DNA of 42,756 bases, from assembly GCA_947631005.1 (NCBI GenBank), contig CANRJR010000016.1, positions 1 through 42,756 on the forward strand, in the 5' to 3' direction. Source of the stretch: an uncultured Clostridia bacterium (GTDB lineage: Bacteria > Bacillota > Clostridia > Christensenellales > Borkfalkiaceae). The notes under the pieces are model-generated. The model was given only the letters and a program-made list of their open reading frames with translations. It had not been told where the DNA came from and made no database searches. This document shows, piece after piece, positions 14,990-22,859 of this stretch (position 1 is the stretch's first letter; the number at the start of each line of letters is the position of its first letter). Made by a program: the position numbers and the translations under genes.

Positions 14990-16186
14990 TCAATCGAAAA
15001 AGTCGTCTTGGCGGGAGAGGGGGGCATGTCCGCGGTCGTCCGACAGATCCCGAACGCGGACACGGTTGCCGCTTTCGGACATGCTCACGGCAAGACACCG
15101 CTCGGTGTCGGCGATCTTGACGGGCTTGCCGCCCTCCGCGAGCCATACATGTCTGCCGTCCGTGTAGCAGACCGCGTTTCCTGCGACGCTGAAATCGCAG
15201 ACGCCGCTCGCGACGATCTCCTCTTTCTCCTGCGCGATGCGGACGAGCTTCCAGCTCGCGGGGACAAAGCCGTATTCCCTGTCTTTGAATTTTTTGTTGC
15301 GCTTGGTCTCTTTCTCGACGGCGATCTCGTTCCCGTCGATGAAGAGCTTGCGCCCGTCCTGCTTTCTGCCCCGCGCGGGATTGTCGCCGCCCGAGGTGAG
15401 GCTCTCCCCGCCGAACGAGACCGAGAAGCACTGCAACATCCCCGCGAGAGCCTTGACGATGCGGTAGGGAAAGAGCAGGATATCGAGAAGGACGCCGCTG
15501 CCCTTTTTCTTCTGCGGACGGCGGATACAATACAACGCCCCGCCCTGCCGCTGCGGACGGACGTAGGCGTACTTTTTATCCGACTTGATCTCTTCGATCG
15601 AGAGCGTTTCGCGGTCGAGGGAGAGGATGGCGGCGGGGGCGTAGTCGCCCGTAAATTCGCCCTGCGCATTGCGACCGACGCCCGCGCTGTCGAAGAGGAT
15701 GACGTTGCCGTCGGCGCGCGCGTTTCCGTCCCGCGCGTCCCCCGCCGTGAGCATGACGAGATCGCTCGAAGTAAGGTCGAGCATTCCCACGTGGGGTAGA
15801 TCGTCCTGCCGTACGGTGACGGCGGCTTTGTTTCCCTGCACGTGCACGCTCAAAATTTCGTCGAGGTTGGACGAATAGATGTGCTCCTCGCGCGCCTTCC
15901 TGTCGCGCGGCTTGCGGTAAACCCCCGACGACTCGTTGACGGTGAAACAATAGACGATGTCGTCGCCGTCCCAATCGACGCCGTTGATATAAGCGTCGAT
16001 GCGCTCGCGGGGGGAGAGTGTTTCGCCGCGGAACTTCGCCCCCTCGCCGCCCAGCTTCCACTCGTCCGTCTGACGGCGGGAGGCGGCGTATTCGCGGTAG
16101 CGGAGGATGGGCTCGCTCTCGTACGTCTCCCTGCTTCCGTTCTCGGCGACGCAAATTTTATCGCCGTCTGCAAAGACGATCTTCAT
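14990..16186 (-). CDS. Unknown protein, probable TolB/WD-like beta-propeller
   Basis: A 398-residue protein without a signal peptide. It consists of repeating short beta-strand blocks of the type 'hhhhD.....I': MKIVFADGDKICVAENGS, NGVDWDGDDIVYCFTVNE, LSVHVQGNKAAVTV, DGNVILFDSAG, CDFSVAGNAVCYTDGRHVWL. This suggests a beta-propeller, but I cannot assign a family. A short hydrophobic stretch (VLLDILLFPYRIVKALAGML, about 220) breaks the pattern and could be an amphipathic or membrane-touching insertion. The ATG overlaps the stop of the SLOG gene (ATGA), so rsmG, SLOG and this gene are translationally coupled. Frames extending further upstream overlap the SLOG gene and are not used. Confidence 0.8.
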   Translation of the reverse strand: MKIVFADGDKICVAENGSRETYESEPILRYREYAASRRQTDEWKLGGEGAKFRGETLSPRERIDAYINGVDWDGDDIVYCFTVNESSGVYRKPRDRKAREEHIYSSNLDEILSVHVQGNKAAVTVRQDDLPHVGMLDLTSSDLVMLTAGDARDGNARADGNVILFDSAGVGRNAQGEFTGDYAPAAILSLDRETLSIEEIKSDKKYAYVRPQRQGGALYCIRRPQKKKGSGVLLDILLFPYRIVKALAGMLQCFSVSFGGESLTSGGDNPARGRKQDGRKLFIDGNEIAVEKETKRNKKFKDREYGFVPASWKLVRIAQEKEEIVASGVCDFSVAGNAVCYTDGRHVWLAEGGKPVKIADTERCLAVSMSESGNRVRVRDLSDDRGHAPLSRQDDFFD

Positions 16187-16632
16187 TTGAAAAATACGAC
16201 CTCCACGTGATTCCTTTGGGCGTAGCGCACGGTGTACGCCGTCCCGCCCGTCTCGCGGCTGCAAAACGCCGCCAACAGGTCGGCTTTGTCCACCATATAG
16301 CGGTTGCGGGCGAAAAAGCAACCCGCGTAGTAGCGTTCGGAGAGGACGACCGTCTCGTCGCACGCGCGGATGAGACGGCGGTATTTTCTCCTGTCCCGCT
16401 CGCAAAATCCCATCTCCTGCCCGCGGTAGGGAATGCAGGCGACGAGGTGCAGGGGATATTTGCCTTTGAGCCGCGCGAGACATTCCAGCGCGGCGAGGTC
16501 GAACCCCTCCGCCATGCCGCAATAGAATACGTCATACCCCGCGCGGACGAGCCTTTCGAGAAATTCCGCAAGTTTTTCCTCGTCGAAGAAGGACGGCAGG
16601 ACGCGATGTCCCGTCAACGCGCACGCGCTCAC
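16183..16632 (-). CDS. SLOG-superfamily (YpsA/DUF1273-like) protein, GTG start
   Basis: A 149-residue cytoplasmic protein starting VSACALTGHRVLP. TGHR and the later GMAEGFDLAALE are signature positions of the DUF1273/YpsA branch of the SLOG superfamily, Rossmann-like folds thought to bind nucleotides or their derivatives. The role in cells is unsettled; Bacillus YpsA has been linked to cell division. The GTG at 16632-16630 has GAGGAGG upstream and overlaps the rsmG stop (GTGA). A longer frame reaching 16905 overlaps rsmG and is not used. Position between rsmG and a propeller-like gene gives no clear clue to function. Confidence 0.85.
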   Translation of the reverse strand: MSACALTGHRVLPSFFDEEKLAEFLERLVRAGYDVFYCGMAEGFDLAALECLARLKGKYPLHLVACIPYRGQEMGFCERDRRKYRRLIRACDETVVLSERYYAGCFFARNRYMVDKADLLAAFCSRETGGTAYTVRYAQRNHVEVVFFK

Positions 16633-17303
16633 AGCGGCGACCTCCTCTCCGCGCCGTTCCCCCGCGGATATTTGGCGGGCGTTGCCCGCTCTTTTGTTAC
16701 GGCGGAAAGCGTCCTGTCGCCGTATCCCTCGGGCAGGGAATAGAAATACGTCGCGATCTCCCCGCCGCCGAGAAGGGAGACCGCGCGGCGAGCTTGTCCG
16801 CTCTCGTCCCCCCCTTTGTAGGCGATCATGCTCCCGCCCGTTTTTACGAGGGGCAGGCAGTATTCCGCGAGGGTGTTGAGCGGCGCGACCGCCCGCGCGC
16901 AGCACGCATCGAACGTCTCCCGCAGGCTCCCCCGCCCCGCTTCCTCGGCGCGCGTATTATAAACTTCGGCGTTGAGGGAAAGCTCTTTTACCGCTTCGCG
17001 CAAAAAGGCGCACTTCTTTCCCGTGCTCTCGATGAGCGTAAAGCGAAGATCGTTCCGCACGATCATGAGGGGGATAGACGGGAATCCCGCGCCCGAGCCG
17101 ACCTCCGCAACGTTCGCCCCCTGCGGAAAGAGGGCTTCCCCCGCGAGAGAATCGACGTAATGCTTGTAGAGGATATCCCTCTCGTCGGTGATCGCCGTGA
17201 GGTTGAACCTTTCATTATAATATAAGAGGAGACGGGTAAACGCATTGAACGCCTCCCGCTTGGCTTCATAGAGCTGCATGATGCGGACAAAATCGGGGAA
17301 CAT
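16629..17303 (-). CDS. rsmG: 16S rRNA (guanine-527-N7) methyltransferase
   Basis: Methylates G527 of 16S rRNA using S-adenosylmethionine. It has 224 residues. The entry helix contains YYNERFNLTAITD, the SAM loop is VAEVGSGAGFPSIPLMI (about 65-81), and FTLIESTGKKCAFLREAV and CCARAVAPLNTLAEY follow, all typical of RsmG/GidB. The ATG at 17303 has no Shine-Dalgarno, and the -10 ends 6 nt upstream, so a leaderless mRNA is likely; ATG 17279 (MQLYEAK) is the alternative. The gene is a classic origin neighbour, here divergent from dnaN. It leads an operon with the SLOG gene and the propeller-like gene. Confidence 0.96.
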   Translation of the reverse strand: MFPDFVRIMQLYEAKREAFNAFTRLLLYYNERFNLTAITDERDILYKHYVDSLAGEALFPQGANVAEVGSGAGFPSIPLMIVRNDLRFTLIESTGKKCAFLREAVKELSLNAEVYNTRAEEAGRGSLRETFDACCARAVAPLNTLAEYCLPLVKTGGSMIAYKGGDESGQARRAVSLLGGGEIATYFYSLPEGYGDRTLSAVTKERATPAKYPRGNGAERRSPL

Positions 17304-17309
17304 ATTTCT

Positions 17310-17338
17310 ATTATATCATATCCGCGCCGTTTTTTCAA
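17310..17338 (-). promoter_or_regulatory. rsmG promoter abutting the start codon
   Basis: TTGAAA (17338-17333), 17 nt, TATAAT (17315-17310), then 6 nt to the ATG at 17303. Near-consensus, with the predicted transcription start on the ATG itself. Confidence 0.8.
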
Positions 17339-17399
17339 CCGCTTGCGCCACCTCTTTCCCCCTCTTTCCATGTTTTTCTCCCCGTTCGCGAAGAGGCAT

Positions 17400-17935
17400 A
17401 TTGGAAGAAAACGGGCGTTCCCAATATGTCATTTCGCCCCGCCCACGGCTTTTTTGTCACTCCTTTCTTCTTCCAAAATGTCATTTCGACCCGCCCGAAG
17501 CTTCTATTTGTAGACCAAGGGCGGCACGAGGAGCGAAGCGACAAAGTAGCGGAGGCGTAGCCGTAGTCGAGAAATCTCCCGCAGTTTTATTGCCCTTAAA
17601 AATAAGGGAGATGTTTCGACTTCGGCTCGCTTTCGCTCGCCTCCGCTCAACATGACATATTAGAAACTGCGGGCGGGACTACATGACATTTTGGGAATAC
17701 TTTTTGCGTCTTTTTTCAATGTGTTCGAAGCGGCGTTCCCTATTTGTCATTTCGAGCCGCTCTTCTTATTGTCATTTCGACCAAGCCGCGATAGCGGCGC
17801 GTGGAGAAATCTCCCTTATTATATTCCAAGCATAATCAACGACCAAGGGGATTTCTCCGCTTCGCGGACTCCGTCCGCTACGGTCGAAATGACAGAAAAA
17901 AGTAGGTCGAAATGACAAAAAGGGCGGGGAAAATG
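17400..17935. repeat. Intergenic inverted-repeat cluster 4, between rsmG and the origin
   Basis: Several units of the family at 5806-6270, including TGTCATTTCGCCCCGCCC, GGGCGGCACGAGGAGCGAAG, GTCGAGAAATCTCCCGCAG, TAAGGGAGATGTTTCGA and CAAGCCGCGATAGCGGCGCG. It fills almost the whole gap between rsmG and the DnaA-box region; no gene from 17304 to 18350. Confidence 0.85.
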
Positions 17936-18019
17936 ACAGAGAGAACTATTTCGAAATGATAGAAAAAATAAGGCGAAATAACAGTGTAGTATAGGCGATC
18001 CCCCCCGCGGGGAAATGTC

Positions 18020-18330
18020 GAAAGGTTTTGCACAGCTGTTCACAGGTTTGTGGACAACCTCTCCCCCAAAGAGCCGCCCCGTTTTGTCTTGTTCCCGTCT
18101 GTTTCTTTCCCCCGCAAAAGGGGTGTGGACAAGCCTCATTTCTCCCCTTTTCATCCACAGCCTGTCCACGCCGTTTCCCACAGCGGAAAATTTTCCGAAA
18201 CCGTCCAAATTGCTTGAAATTTTTCGCCGTTTCCGCTATAATAGAGACATACAAGGAGCGCGGGGCGGACTTGTCCACAAATCCACAGCTCTTATTACTA
18301 TTATTATTAAAATTTCTTTTTATGAAATTG
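18020..18330. other. Chromosomal replication origin region (DnaA boxes plus AT-rich trinucleotide unwinding element)
   Basis: Three exact TTGTCCACA boxes (18049-18057 minus, 18124-18132 minus, 18271-18279 plus) and weaker ones: CTGTTCACA 18036-18044, TCATCCACA 18151-18159, AAATCCACA 18279-18287. Right after the last pair, after a few bases, comes TTATTACTATTATTATTAAA (from about 18292). On the complementary strand this is a run of 3'-AAT/GAT-5' triplets, the DnaA-trio pattern of the Bacillus-type basal unwinding system. Genes point away from this site on both sides. dnaA itself is not next to it. Confidence 0.85.
18214..18242 (+). promoter_or_regulatory. dnaN promoter inside the origin
   Basis: TTGAAA (18214-18219), 17 nt, TATAAT (18237-18242). 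Transcription would start near 18249 and run through the last DnaA boxes and the unwinding element before the ribosome site AAGGAGG at 18337-18343. Confidence 0.85.
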
Positions 18331-18350
18331 TCCAGCAAGGAGGAAGTGCG

Positions 18351-19445
18351 ATGAAATTCGTTTGCGACGGGTTGACCCTTTCGGAGGCGGTGGCAAAGGT
18401 GGCGAAGGCGTGCGCGGTGCGTACGACTGCGCCCGTGATGGAATGTATCCTCATCCGTGCGACGCAGGAGGAAGTTTCCCTGCTCGCGACGGACGGCGAG
18501 CTCTCCATACGGAAAACCATGAAAGCGGAGGTGTTCGAGGAGGGCGATATCTGCGTGAGGGGAAAGCTGTTCGCCGACTTCGCCTCCAAACTTTCGGAAG
18601 AGGAAGTCTGCCTCTCCACGGGCGAACGCGGCATGGAGATCAAATACCGCGACGCCGTGTCGTACATGCAAACCCTCCCCGCCGAGGAATTCCCCAAGAT
18701 CGACTTCGAGATCGGGGAAAACTATTTCGTGATGAACAACGCCGCGCTTACCGCGCTCATCGCGGGGACGACGTTCTGCTGCGCGCAAGACGATTCCCGT
18801 CCCGTCCTCAAAGGCTGTCTCATGGAGTTCAAAGACCGTTTGGAGACGGTCGCCCTCGACGGCTACCGTCTCGCGCTCTGCTATGCGGACGTCCTCTCCA
18901 AGAGCGGCGAGAACAGCATCATCTGTCCCGCGCGTACGCTTACGGAGATCGCGCGCATGCTGCCCGCGGAGGGGGAGATCACTCTCTACACGCAGGGCGG
19001 GATGCTGCTCGTACGGAGCGAGGACACCGTGATCGTCTCCCGCCTCTATCAGGGAGAATTTATCCGCAAGGAGAACGTGATCCCGACGCGGTTTTCCACG
19101 GTGATGACGGCAAACCGCGCCGCCCTCATCGCAAGCGCGGAGCGCGCCGCCATCCTCAACCGCGCCGACAAGAACAACCTCGTTACGTTGGAGATCGGGC
19201 AGGAGGGCGTCAGGCTCACGTCGGCGTCCGACTACGGCAACGTATCGGAGACGGTGAAAGCCGATGTGCAGGGCGTGGATCTCGTCATCTCCATGAACGC
19301 GAAATTTTTGCTCGACGCGTTGCGCGCGCTCGACGAAGAGCGGGTGGAGATCAGCTTCAACGGCGCGATTTCTCCCTTTATTCTGCAAAATTCCGAGCAA
19401 AAAGAGAGCTTATATTTGATTTTACCGGTGAGAAACGCCTCGTAA
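18351..19445 (+). CDS. dnaN: DNA polymerase III beta subunit (sliding clamp)
   Basis: Ring-shaped clamp that tethers the replicative polymerase to DNA. It has 364 residues (usual 365-380), with the three repeated clamp domains visible: start MKFVCDGLTLSEAVAKVAKA, a middle region with DDSRPVLKGCLMEF and VALDGYRLALC, and the end SPFILQNSEQKESLYLILPV, the C-terminal strand of the peptide-binding pocket. The start at 18351 has AAGGAGG 7 nt upstream; a frame open back to 18015 runs through the DnaA boxes and is not coding. It is normally preceded by dnaA; here DnaA boxes precede it but dnaA is missing. Confidence 0.98.
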   Translation: MKFVCDGLTLSEAVAKVAKACAVRTTAPVMECILIRATQEEVSLLATDGELSIRKTMKAEVFEEGDICVRGKLFADFASKLSEEEVCLSTGERGMEIKYRDAVSYMQTLPAEEFPKIDFEIGENYFVMNNAALTALIAGTTFCCAQDDSRPVLKGCLMEFKDRLETVALDGYRLALCYADVLSKSGENSIICPARTLTEIARMLPAEGEITLYTQGGMLLVRSEDTVIVSRLYQGEFIRKENVIPTRFSTVMTANRAALIASAERAAILNRADKNNLVTLEIGQEGVRLTSASDYGNVSETVKADVQGVDLVISMNAKFLLDALRALDEERVEISFNGAISPFILQNSEQKESLYLILPVRNAS

Positions 19446-19449
19446 TCGC

Positions 19450-19478
19450 TTGACGGCGCGTCCGAAAAACCGTATAAT
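19450..19478 (+). promoter_or_regulatory. rpmH operon promoter
   Basis: TTGACG (19450-19455), 17 nt, TATAAT (19473-19478), starting 5 nt after the dnaN stop. Confidence 0.85.
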
Positions 19479-19518
19479 CATTTGGATATCACTGCGATCG
19501 TAAAAAGGAAGGAATGTT

Positions 19519-19653
19519 ATGAAAAGAACGTATCAACCCAAAAAGAGACAGAGAAGCAAGGTGCACGGATTCCGCAAGAGAATGGCGAGCCAGGGCGGAA
19601 GAAACGTGATCAAGAGAAGAAGAAACAAGGGCAGAAAGCACATCACCGCGTAA
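19519..19653 (+). CDS. rpmH: 50S ribosomal protein L34
   Basis: A very basic 44-residue protein of the large ribosomal subunit. It starts [20 protein letters not shown] and ends KGRKHITA, with the family's [17 protein letters not shown] core. GGAAGGA lies upstream of the ATG. It has its own strong promoter and is followed 4 nt later by rnpA, the standard order. Confidence 0.98.
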   Translation: MKRTYQPKKRQRSKVHGFRKRMASQGGRNVIKRRRNKGRKHITA

Positions 19654-19657
19654 CGCC

Positions 19658-19990
19658 ATGAAGTACCGCCGCCTGAAAAAGACGAAAGACATCGCCCGCG
19701 TGCTCAAAACGGGCAAACGGGCGTATGCGGAAACCTTGCAAATGGTCTTTGTCCCGTCCAAAGAGACGGCGATGGCGGTATGCGTCGGAAAGAAATTCGG
19801 AAAGAGCGTGGCGCGGAACAGGATCAAGCGTCTCTTGCGCGAGGCGTTCCGCAACAGCGCGCAGGCGATCTCGCCCTGTTCGGTGTTGCTCATTCCGAAA
19901 GTGAAAGAGGAATATTCCTATCAGGCGTTTTTGCGCGACGTCAAAAAAGTTCTGAAGAAGGAAAAATTACTTGAAGATCCGCTTCCGTGA
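19658..19990 (+). CDS. rnpA: Ribonuclease P protein component
   Basis: Protein subunit of RNase P, which trims the 5' leader of tRNA precursors. It has 110 residues with the signature RNRIKRLLREAFR (about 54-66) preceded by VGKKFGKSVA. No separate ribosome site is visible; the ATG lies 4 nt after the rpmH stop, so translation is probably coupled. Its 3' end overlaps the yidD frame by 20 nt. Confidence 0.96.
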   Translation: MKYRRLKKTKDIARVLKTGKRAYAETLQMVFVPSKETAMAVCVGKKFGKSVARNRIKRLLREAFRNSAQAISPCSVLLIPKVKEEYSYQAFLRDVKKVLKKEKLLEDPLP

Positions 19991-20273
19991 CCTCGTGCGC
20001 GAAAATTCGCGCCTGTTGCGCCGCACGGTGTTCCGTCCCTACCTGAAAGAGGGCTGTATCCGCCTCATCGGGTTTTATCAGGAGCACCTGTCCCGCCATA
20101 CCTGTCTGTATTCCCCCACCTGTTCGGAATACACAAAGCGGTGCATCAACAACTACGGCGCGATCGTGGGGATTCTGCTCGGCATATGGAGGATCCTCCG
20201 TTGCAACCCTCTCTCCAAGGGAGGGATCGACCCTGCGCCCGAAGTGTTTTGGAAAAAGAAGTGGCTCGTGTGA
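19971..20273 (+). CDS. yidD: Membrane protein insertion efficiency factor YidD, TTG start
   Basis: A small membrane-associated protein that helps YidC insert proteins. It has 100 residues with the conserved cysteine pattern HLSRHTCLYSPTCSEYTKRC and the tail RILRCNPLSKGGIDPAP. The start is TTG at 19971 (AAGGA about 10 nt upstream), overlapping rnpA by 20 nt; GTG at 19995 is an alternative. The N-terminal 25 residues are an extension compared with the Bacillus protein. yidC follows 7 nt later. Confidence 0.93.
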   Translation: MKIRFRDLVRENSRLLRRTVFRPYLKEGCIRLIGFYQEHLSRHTCLYSPTCSEYTKRCINNYGAIVGILLGIWRILRCNPLSKGGIDPAPEVFWKKKWLV

Positions 20274-20280
20274 GGAATTC

Positions 20281-21771
20281 ATGCAATCGCTGTTGAATGC
20301 CGTCGTCGATTTTCCCCTGCTCACGCAGGGCTATCAGGTCGGGCTGAATTGGCTCGGTCATTTTGCGCGCGTCATCATCGAGGGAGTCGGGATCGTCGGT
20401 CTCGGCATCATTTTGTTTACGCTCGTGCTCAAAGCGATCACGCTGCCGTTCGACATCTACCAGCGCGTGAAGATGCGCAAACAGACCCTCATCATGCGCA
20501 GCATGAAAGACGACCTCGACAAACTTCAAAAGCAATACGCCAACGACAAGACGATGTACAACACCAAGATGATGGAGCTGTACAAAAAGAACGGGTACAG
20601 CATGCTCGGCGCGTGCCTGCCCCTCATCATCTCCCTCGTCATCTTGATCGTCGCCTTCCAAGGCTTCCGCACCTATTCGCAATACGCCAATTTACAGCTC
20701 TTCGTCGAGATGTCCGAAAGCTATAACGCCGCCATTCTCGAACACGGCGTCGACGGCGCGGGATATCGCCTGTCCCACGAGGGCAAGGAGGACGACGAGC
20801 TCACCCTCGCCTTCGAAGAGGGTTGGACCAAGACCGAAAACGGCGTGATCTACGAGATGTTCGCCGATCCGCAAGCCAAAGCCGAGGGGCGCGTCGTGCC
20901 CTATATGCGCGTGACTTCGGCGGACGATTCCAAATATATCTTCTATGAATACAACCTCGCGGCGGAGGAGATCGAGCGCAACTACAAACTCGATACGGAC
21001 AAGCTCTATTCGGAGAAGAACGCCGAGGCGAAAGCCGCCATCGACGAAAGGATGTCGGTGCAGTCCGAGGGCGAGACCCTCTCTTTGAACGCGGCGTGCT
21101 ACGACTATGTGGTGCACATCGGCGCGTCGGCTGCCGCGGAGAGCTACGAGGAGCACAATCCGGGCTTTTTGTGGGTCAGAAACGTCTGGTATCCCGACGT
21201 CTCCTATAATCACCCAATCCCCTCCTATTCGGGCTTTTCCGATCAGCTCGGCGGCATCAAGGTCACCTTTACGCACGAGGACGGGAGCAAGGAAAAGAAG
21301 CCGCTCTCTTCGGTGTTGCCCGAACAGCAATACGAAAATCTGACGTCCGAGCTCGCCAAACAAAAGAAGCAGGCGAACGGATATTTCATCCTCATCGCGC
21401 TCTCCATCGGCATGATGGTGCTCTCCCAACTCCTCACCATGAAGAGTTCCAAAGAGAGCAACCAATACCAGACGGTGGACGGCAGAGGCGTACAGACGCA
21501 AAAGGTCATGCTCGTCGTCATGCCGCTCATTTACGCGGTCTTTGCGTTCATGTACAGTGCCGCGTTCTCCATCTATATGACGATGTCGAGCGTCATCTCT
21601 CTGGTGATCACCCTCCTTTCCAACGTCATTCTCGATCGCATTTTCAACAAAAAGGAAGAGGAACAGACCAAGGCGCAATACGGCAGAAAACTTCCGTGGA
21701 TGGAAGAAAAGAAAGCCGAAGAGAAGAAAAACGCCGCGAAAAAAGAAAAAAAGAATCCCAAGAAGGGGTAA
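20281..21771 (+). CDS. yidC: Membrane protein insertase YidC with a large inserted loop
   Basis: Inserts and folds membrane proteins. It has 496 residues, about twice the usual Firmicutes form (210-290). The core is clear: the first membrane segment (about 38-58) and the cytoplasmic helical hairpin RVKMRKQTLIMRSMKDDLDK...MYNTKMMELYKKNG with the next segment LPLIISLVILIVAF (about 119-132). The last segments are YFILIALSIGMMVLSQLL and VMPLIYAVFAFMYSAAFSIYMTMS (about 370-450), then a basic Lys-rich tail for ribosome contact. Between about residues 140 and 300 sits an inserted acidic region (EDDELTLAFEEGWTKTENG, YMRVTSADDSKYIFYEYN) that is predicted to lie outside the membrane. Its function is unknown. 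It is not a separate gene: the frame is continuous. Confidence 0.95.
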   Translation: MQSLLNAVVDFPLLTQGYQVGLNWLGHFARVIIEGVGIVGLGIILFTLVLKAITLPFDIYQRVKMRKQTLIMRSMKDDLDKLQKQYANDKTMYNTKMMELYKKNGYSMLGACLPLIISLVILIVAFQGFRTYSQYANLQLFVEMSESYNAAILEHGVDGAGYRLSHEGKEDDELTLAFEEGWTKTENGVIYEMFADPQAKAEGRVVPYMRVTSADDSKYIFYEYNLAAEEIERNYKLDTDKLYSEKNAEAKAAIDERMSVQSEGETLSLNAACYDYVVHIGASAAAESYEEHNPGFLWVRNVWYPDVSYNHPIPSYSGFSDQLGGIKVTFTHEDGSKEKKPLSSVLPEQQYENLTSELAKQKKQANGYFILIALSIGMMVLSQLLTMKSSKESNQYQTVDGRGVQTQKVMLVVMPLIYAVFAFMYSAAFSIYMTMSSVISLVITLLSNVILDRIFNKKEEEQTKAQYGRKLPWMEEKKAEEKKNAAKKEKKNPKKG

Positions 21772-21786
21772 AAAGAGGAAATGGGT

Positions 21787-22692
21787 ATGATGTTTACAGG
21801 TAAAACGGTCGCAGAAGCGATCGAAGCGGGACTCAAAGAACTCGGCATCGCCGAAGCGGACGCCGAGATCACCGTCATCGACGAGGGAAAGAAAAAACTG
21901 TTCGGCTCGATCCCCGCGCGCGTGGAGATCGCCGTCAAGGAAAAGCTAACCGACGGTCAGCGCGCAGTGAAATTTCTCGAAGGACTGTTCCCCCTGCTCG
22001 GGTCGGAAGCGATCCCCACCCTCTCGGACGAGGGCGAAAAGATCGTCATCAACCTCGCGGGAGAGACCAAGGGGATCATCGGCCGCCACGGCGAGATCAT
22101 CGACGCCGTTCAGGCTCTCGCGGGCGCGGTCGCCAATACGGGCAGAAAGGAATATAAGCGCGTCGTCGTCGACTGCGGCAACTATCGCGAGGAACGCGAG
22201 GAGACCCTGCGCCGCCTCGCCGAAAAGCTCGCCGCAAAGGCGGTCCGCCTCGGCAAGCGCGTCCGCCTCGAACCCATGAATCCCTATGAGCGCAGGATCA
22301 TCCACTCCGCGCTCGTCGACAACGAAGAGGTCACGACCAAGAGCGAGGGCAAAGAACCCGCCCGTTACGTCGTCATCACCCCCAAAAATTTGAAAAACGA
22401 CAAGCGGGGCGGTTACGGACGCGACCGTGACCGCGACCGCCGCGGCAGACGGGACAACCGCAACGGACGCAAGCCCGGCGAGCGCAAACCCTACCCCAAG
22501 CGCGAGTTGCCCTCCGAGGCGACCCCCGAGACGAGCGGCACGAGCTTCCGCGGCAACAGCACCCCCGGCTACAAAAAAGGCGGCTTCTCGGGCTTTTTCG
22601 GAACGTATCTCGGCAAGGCGGAAGAAACCGAATCTGCTCCCGAAACTCCAGACGTCCCCCTTTCCGATCCCGACGAAACTACGGACGAATAA
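21787..22692 (+). CDS. jag: Jag/KhpB RNA-binding protein
   Basis: A cytoplasmic RNA-binding protein linked to cell elongation control in Firmicutes. Domains in order are Jag-N (about 1-52, ending KKLFGSIPARVEIAV), KH-II (about 70-145, with GIIGRHGEIIDAVQAL) and R3H (about 146-200, with MNPYERRIIHSAL). A low-complexity Arg/Gly/Asp-rich tail (about 200-301, DRDRDRRGRRDNRNG) follows, likely to add RNA affinity. Three in-frame ATGs occur (21781, 21787, 21790). AGAGGAA ends at 21780, so 21787 or 21790 has correct spacing and 21781 is too close. It closes the rpmH-rnpA-yidD-yidC-jag operon; mnmE and mnmG, which often follow, are absent. Confidence 0.94.
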   Translation: MMFTGKTVAEAIEAGLKELGIAEADAEITVIDEGKKKLFGSIPARVEIAVKEKLTDGQRAVKFLEGLFPLLGSEAIPTLSDEGEKIVINLAGETKGIIGRHGEIIDAVQALAGAVANTGRKEYKRVVVDCGNYREEREETLRRLAEKLAAKAVRLGKRVRLEPMNPYERRIIHSALVDNEEVTTKSEGKEPARYVVITPKNLKNDKRGGYGRDRDRDRRGRRDNRNGRKPGERKPYPKRELPSEATPETSGTSFRGNSTPGYKKGGFSGFFGTYLGKAEETESAPETPDVPLSDPDETTDE

Positions 22693-22814
22693 TCGGAAAA
22701 GGGGAAAAGTTGTTTCGTCCGAAGCGATATGAAACGGCGAACCGATCGTTTCGCACGGCAAATTCTGACGGACGGTGAAACAATAGATAGACGTACAGAC
22801 AAGCATCAAAAGAG

Positions 22815-22851
22815 ACGGCGAACCGCGTTTTACGCGGCTCGCCAATTTTTT
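22815..22851 (+). terminator. Terminator of the rpmH-jag operon
   Basis: GGCGA-a-CCGCG pairs with CGCGG-c-TCGCC, followed by AATTTTTT. Confidence 0.85.
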
Positions 22852-22859
22852 GAGGAAAT

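Noticed and set aside
18015-18350. An N-terminally extended DnaN
   Set aside because: The open frame runs through DnaA boxes and the dnaN promoter, and the family start MKFVCDGLTL follows a strong ribosome site at 18351.
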